A DNA stretch of 64,000 nucleotides. Source: CAIWHR01 sp963724975 (GTDB lineage: Bacteria > Pseudomonadota > Gammaproteobacteria > Burkholderiales > Casimicrobiaceae). The stretch is from NCBI GenBank assembly GCA_963724975.1, contig CAVRXB010000010.1, positions 62,001-126,000 of the forward strand, given 5' to 3'. The position numbers and the translations under genes were made by a program. The notes under the pieces were generated by a model. That model saw only the letters and a list, made by a program, of their open reading frames with translations, was not told the DNA's origin and searched no databases. Below, one piece after another: positions 27,328 through 35,127 of this stretch. Position 1 is the first letter of the stretch. Every line of letters begins with the position of its first letter.

Positions 27328-29436
27328 ATGGCTGTCGAGTCAATCAAGCCCCATCCGATGACAACCGCTCCGGCGCGGCCCGATGTTCGCGATTCTTCCG
27401 TTGCGGCTCCGCTTTCGCCGGCGGCGACGATCGACGCTCAACAGGCGGTTCGCATACGCCGGTTCTTCATGGCCTCTGCGAGCTACGTCGCCGGTGTTGC
27501 GCTGATGCTGGTGGCCTACGGTCTCGGGTTCGTGGCGCTTGGCCCGACGCTCGCGATCATCGGCGTCGTGTGCGCGGTCAATTCCGCAATCTACCTCCTT
27601 TTTCGAACGCGGCTCAACTTGCGATTCAGCGACGCCAGTCTTACCTGGCTGCAGATCGCGCTCGCGACATCGACGGTGATGGCGTCGGCATTTGTTCTCG
27701 ACCAGGATCGTGCGGCGGCGCTGATCCTGTGCCCGGTCATCATGATGTTCGGCGTGTTCCGCTTCACGACGCGCCAGTTCATGGTGGCGTCCGCCTTCGT
27801 GCTCGCGAGTTACGTGGTCGTCGTCGTACTGCTGCTGTTTGTCAAGCCGGCAACTGTGCATCTGCCGCTCGAAATCTTCCGGCTCGCCGTACTCGCTTGC
27901 GTGCTGCCCTGTTTCGCGCTTGCCGGCGGCAAGATCAGCGCGATGCGCGGACGCCTGCGAAACAGCAACGAGGAGCTCGGCTCCGCGTTGGCGACGATCA
28001 AGCAGCTCGCCACGCACGACACGCTGACGGGCCTGCCGAATCGCGCGCTGTTCACCGAGAGTCTCACGCGCGCGCTGGCACGTGCGGAGCGCCACGGGTG
28101 GCCCGTCGCGCTCTTCTTCATGGACCTCGACCGCTTCAAGAACATCAACGACACGCTGGGCCATCAGCTGGGCGACGAGGCGCTGAAGGAGGCGGCGCGC
28201 CGAGTCTCATCGTGCATCCGCGACAGCGATATCAGCGCGCGGTTGGGTGGCGACGAGTTCGTGCTGCTGGTCGAGGAGTTCGAGGGGCCGACCGTGCTGA
28301 TCGAGATCGCCGAGCGCATTCTCGCCGCGATCTACCAGCCGCTGTCGATCGGCGGCCACGAGCTCAATCTGTCGGCCAGCATCGGGATCTGCACGTTTCC
28401 GCACGATGCCAAGGATGCGGGGATGCTGCTGTCCAACGCCGACATCGCGATGTACCAGGCGAAGGAGCAGGGCCGCAACCGTTACCGCTTCTACTCACCG
28501 CGATACAACGAGCATTCGGTCGAGCGCCTCGCGCTCGAGACCGGCCTCCGGTACGCGATTGAGCGCGACGAGCTCGTTCTCCTCTACCAGCCGAAGATTT
28601 CCATTACGACCGGACGCATCGTCGGCGTCGAGGCGTTGTTGCGCTGGCAGCATCCCGAACGCGGCCTCCTTCGTCCCGACCGGTTCATTCCGCTCGCCGA
28701 GGAATCGGGGCTCATCGTGCCGATCGGCCTGTGGGTGCTCCGCACTGCGTGCGCCACGGCGCGAATATGGCGCGAAGCGGGAATGCCGATGCCGGTTGCC
28801 GTCAACCTTTCGGCGCGTCAGTTCCACGATGGGAGGCTCGTCGCCGACATCGCCGGCATCCTCGCAGCGTCGGGATTGGCGCCCGGCGAGCTCGAACTCG
28901 AGATCACCGAAAGCACCGTGATGCAGAATCCGGAGCAGGCGGTAACCCTCATGGAAGAGATGCGCTGCCTCGGCGTGCGCCTCGCGATGGACGATTTCGG
29001 CATCGGCTATTCGTCGATCGGCCACCTCAAGCATTTCCCGATCGATAGCCTGAAGCTCGATCGGACATTCGTGCGCGACCTGCCCGATGACATCAATGAT
29101 GTGGCGATCACGCGCGCGGTCATCGCGATGGCGCACACGCTCGGCATCAATGTGGTCGCGGAGGGCGTCGAACGCGAAGCGCAGCTCGAACTCTTGCGCG
29201 CCGAAGGCTGCGACGAATATCAGGGCTACCTGTGCCAGGCGCCGCTCGCGTTGGCCGAGCTCGTGCCTTTCGTGCGCGGCAGCGGCTCGTTTGCGATGTC
29301 CGGCGCGGGCTCGGTGCCGATGCCGCGACCGTCGTCGCTTGCGCCGTTGCGCAGCGACGACCGGCGCATGGCGCGCGTTACGCCGATAACGTCGGGCGAC
29401 GGCGATACTGTCGTACCGTTTAAACGCGGGCGCTGA
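27328..29436 (+). CDS. Membrane GGDEF-EAL cyclic di-GMP protein
   Basis: 702-residue protein with six predicted transmembrane helices (about residues 45-215), a GGDEF domain (RLGGDEF near 306, I-site RDSD five residues before it) and a full EAL domain. The EAL catalytic set is intact: EALLRW near 434, NLSARQF, ESTV, DDFGIGYSS, a Lys in LKLDRTFV and EGVE. Both synthesis and breakdown of cyclic di-GMP are possible from the motifs; many such tandem proteins act mainly as phosphodiesterases. The start at 27328 is preferred over in-frame ATGs at 27229 and 27358, without a clear ribosome site. It converges on yhbY. Confidence 0.88.
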   Translation: MAVESIKPHPMTTAPARPDVRDSSVAAPLSPAATIDAQQAVRIRRFFMASASYVAGVALMLVAYGLGFVALGPTLAIIGVVCAVNSAIYLLFRTRLNLRFSDASLTWLQIALATSTVMASAFVLDQDRAAALILCPVIMMFGVFRFTTRQFMVASAFVLASYVVVVVLLLFVKPATVHLPLEIFRLAVLACVLPCFALAGGKISAMRGRLRNSNEELGSALATIKQLATHDTLTGLPNRALFTESLTRALARAERHGWPVALFFMDLDRFKNINDTLGHQLGDEALKEAARRVSSCIRDSDISARLGGDEFVLLVEEFEGPTVLIEIAERILAAIYQPLSIGGHELNLSASIGICTFPHDAKDAGMLLSNADIAMYQAKEQGRNRYRFYSPRYNEHSVERLALETGLRYAIERDELVLLYQPKISITTGRIVGVEALLRWQHPERGLLRPDRFIPLAEESGLIVPIGLWVLRTACATARIWREAGMPMPVAVNLSARQFHDGRLVADIAGILAASGLAPGELELEITESTVMQNPEQAVTLMEEMRCLGVRLAMDDFGIGYSSIGHLKHFPIDSLKLDRTFVRDLPDDINDVAITRAVIAMAHTLGINVVAEGVEREAQLELLRAEGCDEYQGYLCQAPLALAELVPFVRGSGSFAMSGAGSVPMPRPSSLAPLRSDDRRMARVTPITSGDGDTVVPFKRGR

Positions 29437-30111
29437 TCACCCGGCCTTGCGACGGCGGCGGCGCGCGCCTGCGGCGCCGATGAAACTCGATCTCGACTTG
29501 CCGTGCGGCGTTGCGGCGGGACGTCCGGCCTTGAACGATCCCTCCGCGACGGGCCGGCGGCTCGAACGCGGTGCCGCCTTTGTCGCGGCGCCTCTGGACC
29601 GCCGTCGCGACGGGTCGGCGCGATCGCCTTCCGGGAGTATCGCCTTCGCAAAGGGCGTCCGCCGGCGCGATCCGGGAGGAGGGGGACTTTCGGCCGGCAT
29701 CTTGCCGCGCGAACCGCGAGGGGGGACACCTGGCGGCGTCCGGGGCAGCGGCGAGCGTGGGCGGCGGACCTGGGGTGCCTTTCGCGCCGCAGACTTTCCG
29801 CTCGTGGCGTTGCGACGCGGCGCTGGCGCCTCTTCCTTCTTCGGTGCAGGCCGCCAGACAATGAGAAGCTTGCCAAGATGCTGGACGGCCGCTGCGCCGA
29901 GTTCGTCGCAGATGCGCGTGAGCATCGCATCGCGTTCGGCACGCGCGTCGCTCCACACGCGAACCTTGATCAATTCGTGCGCTTTCAGGCTGACGTCGAT
30001 TTCGTGCAGCACCCCGGGCGTAAGTCCAAGGAGGCCGATGCTGACGACCGGATGCAGGTGATGCGCCTTGGCGCGAAGTGTGCGGCGTTCGCCGGGTGAT
30101 AGAGTGAGCAT
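29437..30111 (-). CDS. yhbY: YhbY family RNA-binding protein with long basic tail
   Basis: The first ~95 residues form a CRM/YhbY domain (LRAKAHHLHPVVSIG, GLTPGVLHEID, HELIKVRVW, GKLLIVWRP), associated with large-subunit ribosome assembly. E. coli YhbY stops there. This 224-residue protein continues with about 125 residues very rich in Arg, Lys, Pro, Ser and Ala, ending ARRRRRKAG, a probably disordered RNA-binding extension. The start at 30111 gives MLTLSPGERR, matching homologues; an upstream ATG at 30147 would add 12 residues. It is divergent from rlmE, another ribosome-maturation gene, across 44 bases. Confidence 0.9.
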   Translation of the reverse strand: MLTLSPGERRTLRAKAHHLHPVVSIGLLGLTPGVLHEIDVSLKAHELIKVRVWSDARAERDAMLTRICDELGAAAVQHLGKLLIVWRPAPKKEEAPAPRRNATSGKSAARKAPQVRRPRSPLPRTPPGVPPRGSRGKMPAESPPPPGSRRRTPFAKAILPEGDRADPSRRRSRGAATKAAPRSSRRPVAEGSFKAGRPAATPHGKSRSSFIGAAGARRRRRKAG

Positions 30112-30155
30112 CCCGCATTTTACCGGCGATGCGCCGCGTTCGCGCATGTCTTGCC

Positions 30156-30797
30156 ATGGCAGAAAAGCGCACCAAGAAGAATCGCTTCGTCAAGGCGTGG
30201 ATCGACGAGCACATCAATGACCATTGGGTCAAGGAAGCGACGAGGCTTGGCTATCGGTCCCGCGCCGCGTTCAAGCTGATTGAGATTGCCGACAAGGATC
30301 ACCTTTTCCGCCCGGGCATCAGCGTCGTCGATCTCGGTGCCGCGCCCGGCAGCTGGACACAGGTGCTGCGCGAGAAACTGGGGCGCCGGGCGAGGATCAT
30401 CGCGCTCGATGTCGCCGCAATGGCGCCGCTTCCCGGAGTTACCATTTTGCAGGGCGATTTTCGCGAGGCCGCGGCGCTATCGGCATTGGAGACGGCGCTC
30501 GAGGGCCACAAAGTCGACCTTGTCGTTTCCGATCTCGCCCCCAATCTTTCCGGTGTCGAATCGGCGGATCAGGCCCGCTTCGTGCACCTTGGCGAGCTGG
30601 CGCTCGAATTTGCCACCGGATGGGTGCAACCTGGTGGCGATCTCGTGGTCAAGGCATTTCAGGGTGAAGGATTTGCCGAGCTGCAAAAGCAGATGCAACG
30701 CGAATTCGACAAGGTCTACGTGCGCAAACCCAAGGCGTCGCGCGACAGGAGCCGTGAGGTTTACCTGGTGGGAAAGGGCCTCAAAAGCCGGCAGTAG
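30156..30797 (+). CDS. rlmE: 23S rRNA (uridine-2552) 2'-O-methyltransferase
   Basis: 213-residue SAM-dependent enzyme (RrmJ/FtsJ) that methylates U2552 late in 50S assembly. The Rossmann SAM site is VVDLGAAPGSWTQ near residue 55. The catalytic K-D-K-E set is seen in SYRSRAAFKL-like Lys, VVSDLAPN (Asp), VVKAFQGEG (Lys) and SREVYLVG (Glu). The start at 30156 (MAEKRTKKNRF) is preferred to an upstream ATG at 30129 because it matches homologues. It lies upstream of ftsH in the classical rlmE-ftsH order, with 169 bases between. Confidence 0.96.
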   Translation: MAEKRTKKNRFVKAWIDEHINDHWVKEATRLGYRSRAAFKLIEIADKDHLFRPGISVVDLGAAPGSWTQVLREKLGRRARIIALDVAAMAPLPGVTILQGDFREAAALSALETALEGHKVDLVVSDLAPNLSGVESADQARFVHLGELALEFATGWVQPGGDLVVKAFQGEGFAELQKQMQREFDKVYVRKPKASRDRSREVYLVGKGLKSRQ

Positions 30798-30873
30798 GGA
30801 TATTTTTGTCAAAATGTCGCTGTTCGGAGACGGTTAGCTCGCCGCCGCGGTGGTTCGGACCGTCATGAAGGTT

Positions 30874-30879
30874 TAGAAT
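30874..30879 (+). promoter_or_regulatory. Possible -10 box before ftsH
   Basis: TAGAAT lies 87 bases before ftsH in the rlmE-ftsH gap. The -35 region (TGGTTC at 17 bases) is weak, and no clear heat-shock promoter pattern is seen. Confidence 0.25.
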
Positions 30880-30966
30880 CAAGAGCTCGTTGAGTCTGCT
30901 TTCCGCGCTGTGCCGTACATGGAAGAAGCGTCTGCCGTAGTGTGAAGGCCTCGCAAGGAGTTAACT

Positions 30967-32856
30967 TTGAACAATCTGCTCAAGAACATCGGCATCTGGC
31001 TCGTAATCGGGCTCGTCGTGCTGACCGTTGTCAAACAGTTCGACTCGCGGCAGGCGACGCGCGACACGGTTCCCTATTCCGAGTTCATGGACAAGGTGCG
31101 CGCTGGCGGCGTCGAATCGGCATCGATCGAGGGCCGCAAGATCATCTGGACGTCGAGCGCGGACAAGAAGCGCGCAGTCACCTACAGCCCGAACGATCTC
31201 TGGATGGTGAGCGATCTTCTGAAATACGGCGTCAAGGTCGACAGCAAGCAGGACGAGGAGCAGTCGTTCCTCGCCCAGGTCTTCATCTCGTGGTTCCCGA
31301 TGCTGCTCCTGATCGGCGTTTGGATTTTCTTCATGCGCCAGATGCAGGGAGGCGGGCGAGGCGGCGCGTTCAGCTTCGGCAAGAGCAAGGCGAAAATGCT
31401 GGACGAATCGAACAACACGATCACGTTCGCCGATGTTGCCGGCTGCGACGAGGCGAAGGAAGAAGTCGCCGAGCTGGTCGAATTCCTGCGCGATCCGACA
31501 AAATTCCAGAAACTGGGCGGTCGTATTCCGCGCGGGGTGCTGATGGTCGGATCTCCAGGCACCGGCAAGACGCTGCTCGCGAAGGCGATCGCCGGCGAAG
31601 CCAAGGTGCCGTTCTTCTCGATCTCGGGTTCGGATTTCGTCGAGATGTTCGTCGGCGTCGGTGCCGCGCGGGTGCGCGACATGTTCGAGCAGGCGAAGAA
31701 GAATGCGCCTTGCATCGTGTTCATCGATGAAATCGATGCCGTGGGCCGCCAGCGCGGTGCGGGATTGGGCGGCGGCAACGACGAGCGCGAGCAGACGCTG
31801 AATCAGCTGCTGGTCGAGATGGATGGCTTCGAAGGCAACGCCGGGGTGATCGTGATCGCCGCGACCAACCGGCCGGACGTGCTCGATCCGGCGCTGATGC
31901 GACCGGGGCGCTTCGACCGCCAGGTCGTGGTCCCGCTTCCGGACATTCGCGGACGTGAGCAGATCCTGCTCGTCCACATGCGCAAGGTGCCGATGTCCGC
32001 CGACGTCAAGGCGGAAATCATCGCCCGCGGCACGCCGGGCTTTTCCGGCGCCGACCTTGCCAATCTCGTCAACGAAGCGGCGCTCTTCGCCGCGCGCCGC
32101 AACAAGCGCCTGGTCGACATGGACGACTTCGAGATGGCGAAGGACAAGATCGTGATGGGCGCCGAGCGGCGCTCGATCGTGATGCCGGAAGAGGAGCGGC
32201 GGAACACCGCGTACCACGAGTCGGGCCACGCGATCGTTGCCCGGCTGCTGCCGAAGACGGATCCCGTGCACAAGGTGACGATCATTCCGCGCGGACGCGC
32301 CCTCGGTGTCACGATGCAGCTGCCCGAGCAGGACCGCTACAGCCTCGATCGCAATCACATGCTGAACATGATCGCCGTGCTGTTCGGCGGGCGCATCGCC
32401 GAAGAGATCTTCATGAATCAGATGACCACCGGAGCGTCGAACGACTTCGAGCGCGCGACTGAGCTTGCGCGCAACATGGTGACGCGTTACGGGATGTCGG
32501 ACCTGCTGGGGCCGATGGTCTACGCCGAGAACGAAGGCGAGGTGTTCCTCGGCCGCTCGATCACGACGCACAAGAACGTTTCCGAAGAAACGATGCGCAA
32601 GGTCGACAGCGAAATCCGCAAGATCATCGACCAGCAATACGCCGTTGCGCGGAAGCTGATCGAGGACAACCACGACAAGGTCGAGGCGATGGCGAAGGCG
32701 CTGCTCGAGCTCGAGACGATCGACAGCGACCAGATCGCCGACATCATGGCCGGCTTGCCGCCACGGCCGCCGAAGCCGCCGGGATCGAGCACGGGACCCG
32801 CGACTCCCGGCACGACGATCGGTCCGGAAGCTGCTCCATCGGCGACTCCGGCATAA
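30967..32856 (+). CDS. ftsH: ATP-dependent zinc metalloprotease FtsH
   Basis: 629-residue inner-membrane AAA+ protease that controls LpxC, SecY and misfolded membrane proteins. Two transmembrane helices (about 4-22 and 105-122) flank a periplasmic loop. The AAA module shows Walker A GSPGTGKT near 198, Walker B IVFIDEID and RPGRFDR. The zinc protease site is HESGHA near 417. The start is TTG at 30967, six bases after AAGGAG. The tail beyond 590 is Pro/Ser/Ala-rich. A strong terminator lies directly behind it, before folP. Confidence 0.97.
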   Translation: MNNLLKNIGIWLVIGLVVLTVVKQFDSRQATRDTVPYSEFMDKVRAGGVESASIEGRKIIWTSSADKKRAVTYSPNDLWMVSDLLKYGVKVDSKQDEEQSFLAQVFISWFPMLLLIGVWIFFMRQMQGGGRGGAFSFGKSKAKMLDESNNTITFADVAGCDEAKEEVAELVEFLRDPTKFQKLGGRIPRGVLMVGSPGTGKTLLAKAIAGEAKVPFFSISGSDFVEMFVGVGAARVRDMFEQAKKNAPCIVFIDEIDAVGRQRGAGLGGGNDEREQTLNQLLVEMDGFEGNAGVIVIAATNRPDVLDPALMRPGRFDRQVVVPLPDIRGREQILLVHMRKVPMSADVKAEIIARGTPGFSGADLANLVNEAALFAARRNKRLVDMDDFEMAKDKIVMGAERRSIVMPEEERRNTAYHESGHAIVARLLPKTDPVHKVTIIPRGRALGVTMQLPEQDRYSLDRNHMLNMIAVLFGGRIAEEIFMNQMTTGASNDFERATELARNMVTRYGMSDLLGPMVYAENEGEVFLGRSITTHKNVSEETMRKVDSEIRKIIDQQYAVARKLIEDNHDKVEAMAKALLELETIDSDQIADIMAGLPPRPPKPPGSSTGPATPGTTIGPEAAPSATPA

Positions 32857-32873
32857 AACTTCTGATGGAAAGC

Positions 32874-32898
32874 GGGGCGCGCGGCGCCCCGTCTTTTT
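32874..32898 (+). terminator. Rho-independent terminator between ftsH and folP
   Basis: GGGGCGC (32874-32880) and GCGCCCC (32884-32890) form a perfect 7-pair GC stem with a GCG loop, followed by GTCTTTTTCC. The T-run ends only two bases before the folP ATG at 32901, so the terminator occupies the place of a folP ribosome-binding site. Confidence 0.8.
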
Positions 32899-32900
32899 CC

Positions 32901-33728
32901 ATGAAGCTACGGTGCGGCGCGCACGTCCTGGACCTTTCGGTCCCGCGCGTGATGGGGATTCTCAATGTGACGCCCGATTCGTTTTCTGACGGCGGCCGCT
33001 ACGTCGACGTCGCGAGCGCCGTCGCGCATGCCCGGCAGATGTCGGCCGACGGCGCCGACGTGATCGATGTCGGCGGCGAGTCGACTCGCCCCGGCGCCGT
33101 TGCGGTCCCCGAAGCCGATGAGTTGCGTCGCGTCGTGCCGGCAATCGAAGCGCTCGCCTCCGACGGCGTGGTCGTATCAGCCGACACGCGTCGACCTGCC
33201 GTGATGCGCGCCGCGATCGCCGCGGGTGCTTCCATGATCAACGACGTGGGCGCGCTGACCGCAGCGGGCGCGCTCGACGTGGTGGCAGCCACGAATGTCG
33301 CGGTCTGCCTGATGCACATGCGTGGCGCGCCGGCGTCGATGCAGCAGGCTCCGCAATACGACGATGTAGTGCGCGAGGTGCGCGAATTTCTCGTCGCTCG
33401 AGCACTTGCATGCGAGGCAGCCGGCATCGCGCGCGAGCGGATCGTGGTCGATCCCGGTTTTGGCTTTGGCAAAACGCTGGCGCATAATCTCACGTTGTTG
33501 CGCGCGCTGCCGCAAATCGCGGCGGCGGGATATCCGGTGGTCGCGGGCCTTTCGCGCAAATCGTCGCTAGGCGCCATCACCGGGCGTCCTCTCGAAGAGC
33601 GGATGCCCGCGAGCCTGGCGGCAGCCCTGATGGCGATCGTGCGCGGCGCGTCGATTGTGCGCGTGCATGACGTACGCGAAACCGTGGACGCTCTCAAAGT
33701 ATGGCTCGCAGTTCAGCAAGGTGAATGA
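32901..33728 (+). CDS. folP: Dihydropteroate synthase
   Basis: Joins p-aminobenzoate to the pterin pyrophosphate in folate synthesis; target of sulfonamides. The 275-residue barrel has VMGILNVTPDSFSDGG near residue 17, DVGGESTRPGA near 53, MHMRG near 145, DPGFGFGK near 190 and LSRKSSLG near 220, all the expected motifs. The ATG at 32901 (MKLRCGAHVLDLS) lines up with E. coli FolP; an in-frame ATG at 32865 would lie within the terminator's upstream flank. No Shine-Dalgarno precedes either. glmM starts two bases after its stop. Confidence 0.95.
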   Translation: MKLRCGAHVLDLSVPRVMGILNVTPDSFSDGGRYVDVASAVAHARQMSADGADVIDVGGESTRPGAVAVPEADELRRVVPAIEALASDGVVVSADTRRPAVMRAAIAAGASMINDVGALTAAGALDVVAATNVAVCLMHMRGAPASMQQAPQYDDVVREVREFLVARALACEAAGIARERIVVDPGFGFGKTLAHNLTLLRALPQIAAAGYPVVAGLSRKSSLGAITGRPLEERMPASLAAALMAIVRGASIVRVHDVRETVDALKVWLAVQQGE

Positions 33729-33729
33729 T

Positions 33730-35094
33730 ATGACGCGACAACACTTCGGCACGGACGGGATTCGGGGTCGTGTCGGCGAGCTGCCGATCACGCCCGAGTT
33801 CGTGCTGAAGCTGGGTTGGGCGGCGGGTCGCGTGCTTGCGGCGGAGCCGGCGCGTGCCGGTACGCGCCCGGCGGTGCTGATCGGAAAGGACACGCGCATT
33901 TCGGGATACCTGCTCGAAGCGGCGCTGGAATCCGGGTTGTCCGCCGCTGGCGTCGACGTCTATCTGTCGGGTCCGTTGCCGACCCCGGCAGTCGCGTATC
34001 TCACTCGTGCGCTTCGCCTGTCCGCTGGCGTCGTGATCAGCGCATCGCACAATCCCTTCGACGACAACGGAATCAAGTTCTTCGGGGCGACGGGCGCCAA
34101 GCTTCCGGACGACGTCGAGCACGCGATCGAGCGCACGATGGCACTCCCGCTTGCGTGCGTCCGCTCGGCAGACCTCGGCAAGGTGCGGCGGATCGACGAT
34201 GCGGCCGGCCGTTACATCGAGTTCTGCAAGAGCACATTCCCGAACGAGCAGGACCTCAGGGGCTCGCAGATCGTCGTGGATTGCGCGCATGGCGCCGGCT
34301 ATCACGTCGCGCCGCCCGTCTTCCACGAGCTTGGCGCAGAAGTGATCCCGGTCGGAGTGGACCCGAATGGCACCAACATCAACGACGGCGTCGGCGCCAC
34401 GCATCCCGAGCACTTGCGCAAGGCGGTGCTCGAGCACAAGGCTGACATCGGCATCGCGCTCGACGGCGACGGCGACCGCCTGGTGATGGCCGACAGCGAG
34501 GGCCGCCTCTACGACGGTGACCAGCTGCTCTACGTCATCGCGATGGACTATCAGCTTCGTGGTGCGCTGTCCGGCGGTGTCGTTGGCACGCTCATGACCA
34601 ACCTCGGTTTCGAGCGGGCGCTCGCCAAGGCCGGTGTCGCGCTCGAACGTGCCGCCGTCGGCGACCGCTACGTGCTGGAGCGAATGATCGAGAAGGGATG
34701 GCAGCTGGGCGGCGAGAACTCGGGGCACCTGCTGTGTCTCGACAAGCACACGACCGGCGACGCGATCATCGCTGCACTCGCCGTCCTGCGTGCCCTCAAC
34801 GGCAGGAAAATCGCATTGGCGGATGCGGCGGCGGCGGTGACGCTGTTCCCGCAGCGGCTCATCAATGTTCGCATGCCGAAGGGATTCGACTGGAAAGCAA
34901 GCACGGAGATCCGCGCGGCAGAGGCAAACGCACGCGACATTCTCGGCAACGCGGGCCGCATCCTGTTGCGGCCCTCAGGCACGGAGCCCGTGCTGCGCGT
35001 GATGGTCGAAGCCGCGGACCGCTCGATGGCCGACACCTGCGCACAGCGGGTCGCCGATTCGATCGCTGCGACGTTCGCGGCCGCAGCAGACTGA
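33730..35094 (+). CDS. glmM: Phosphoglucosamine mutase
   Basis: Converts glucosamine-6-phosphate to glucosamine-1-phosphate for UDP-GlcNAc, hence peptidoglycan and LPS. The 454-residue protein shows all four family elements: FGTDGIRG at the start, the phosphoserine loop VISASHNPFDDNG near 100, the metal loop DGDGDR near 245 and the late phosphate-binding RPSGTEP near 425. It begins one base after the folP stop, so translation is probably coupled. ftsH-folP-glmM is a conserved proteobacterial order. Confidence 0.97.
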   Translation: MTRQHFGTDGIRGRVGELPITPEFVLKLGWAAGRVLAAEPARAGTRPAVLIGKDTRISGYLLEAALESGLSAAGVDVYLSGPLPTPAVAYLTRALRLSAGVVISASHNPFDDNGIKFFGATGAKLPDDVEHAIERTMALPLACVRSADLGKVRRIDDAAGRYIEFCKSTFPNEQDLRGSQIVVDCAHGAGYHVAPPVFHELGAEVIPVGVDPNGTNINDGVGATHPEHLRKAVLEHKADIGIALDGDGDRLVMADSEGRLYDGDQLLYVIAMDYQLRGALSGGVVGTLMTNLGFERALAKAGVALERAAVGDRYVLERMIEKGWQLGGENSGHLLCLDKHTTGDAIIAALAVLRALNGRKIALADAAAAVTLFPQRLINVRMPKGFDWKASTEIRAAEANARDILGNAGRILLRPSGTEPVLRVMVEAADRSMADTCAQRVADSIAATFAAAAD

Positions 35095-35121
35095 CCCGCA
35101 CTGTCTCGCCATCGCTATAAT
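35091..35121 (+). promoter_or_regulatory. Predicted promoter of relA placed at the start codon
   Basis: A consensus -10 box TATAAT (35116-35121) ends 6 bases before the relA ATG at 35128. CTGACC at 35091-35096 could serve as -35 with a 19-base spacer. The expected transcript start falls on the ATG itself, and no ribosome site is visible, so a leaderless message is likely if this promoter is used. Confidence 0.45.
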
Positions 35122-35127
35122 TCGGCG

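Noticed and set aside
30961..32673. Long open frame antisense to ftsH
   Set aside because: Shadow of ftsH; no motifs and no ribosome site.
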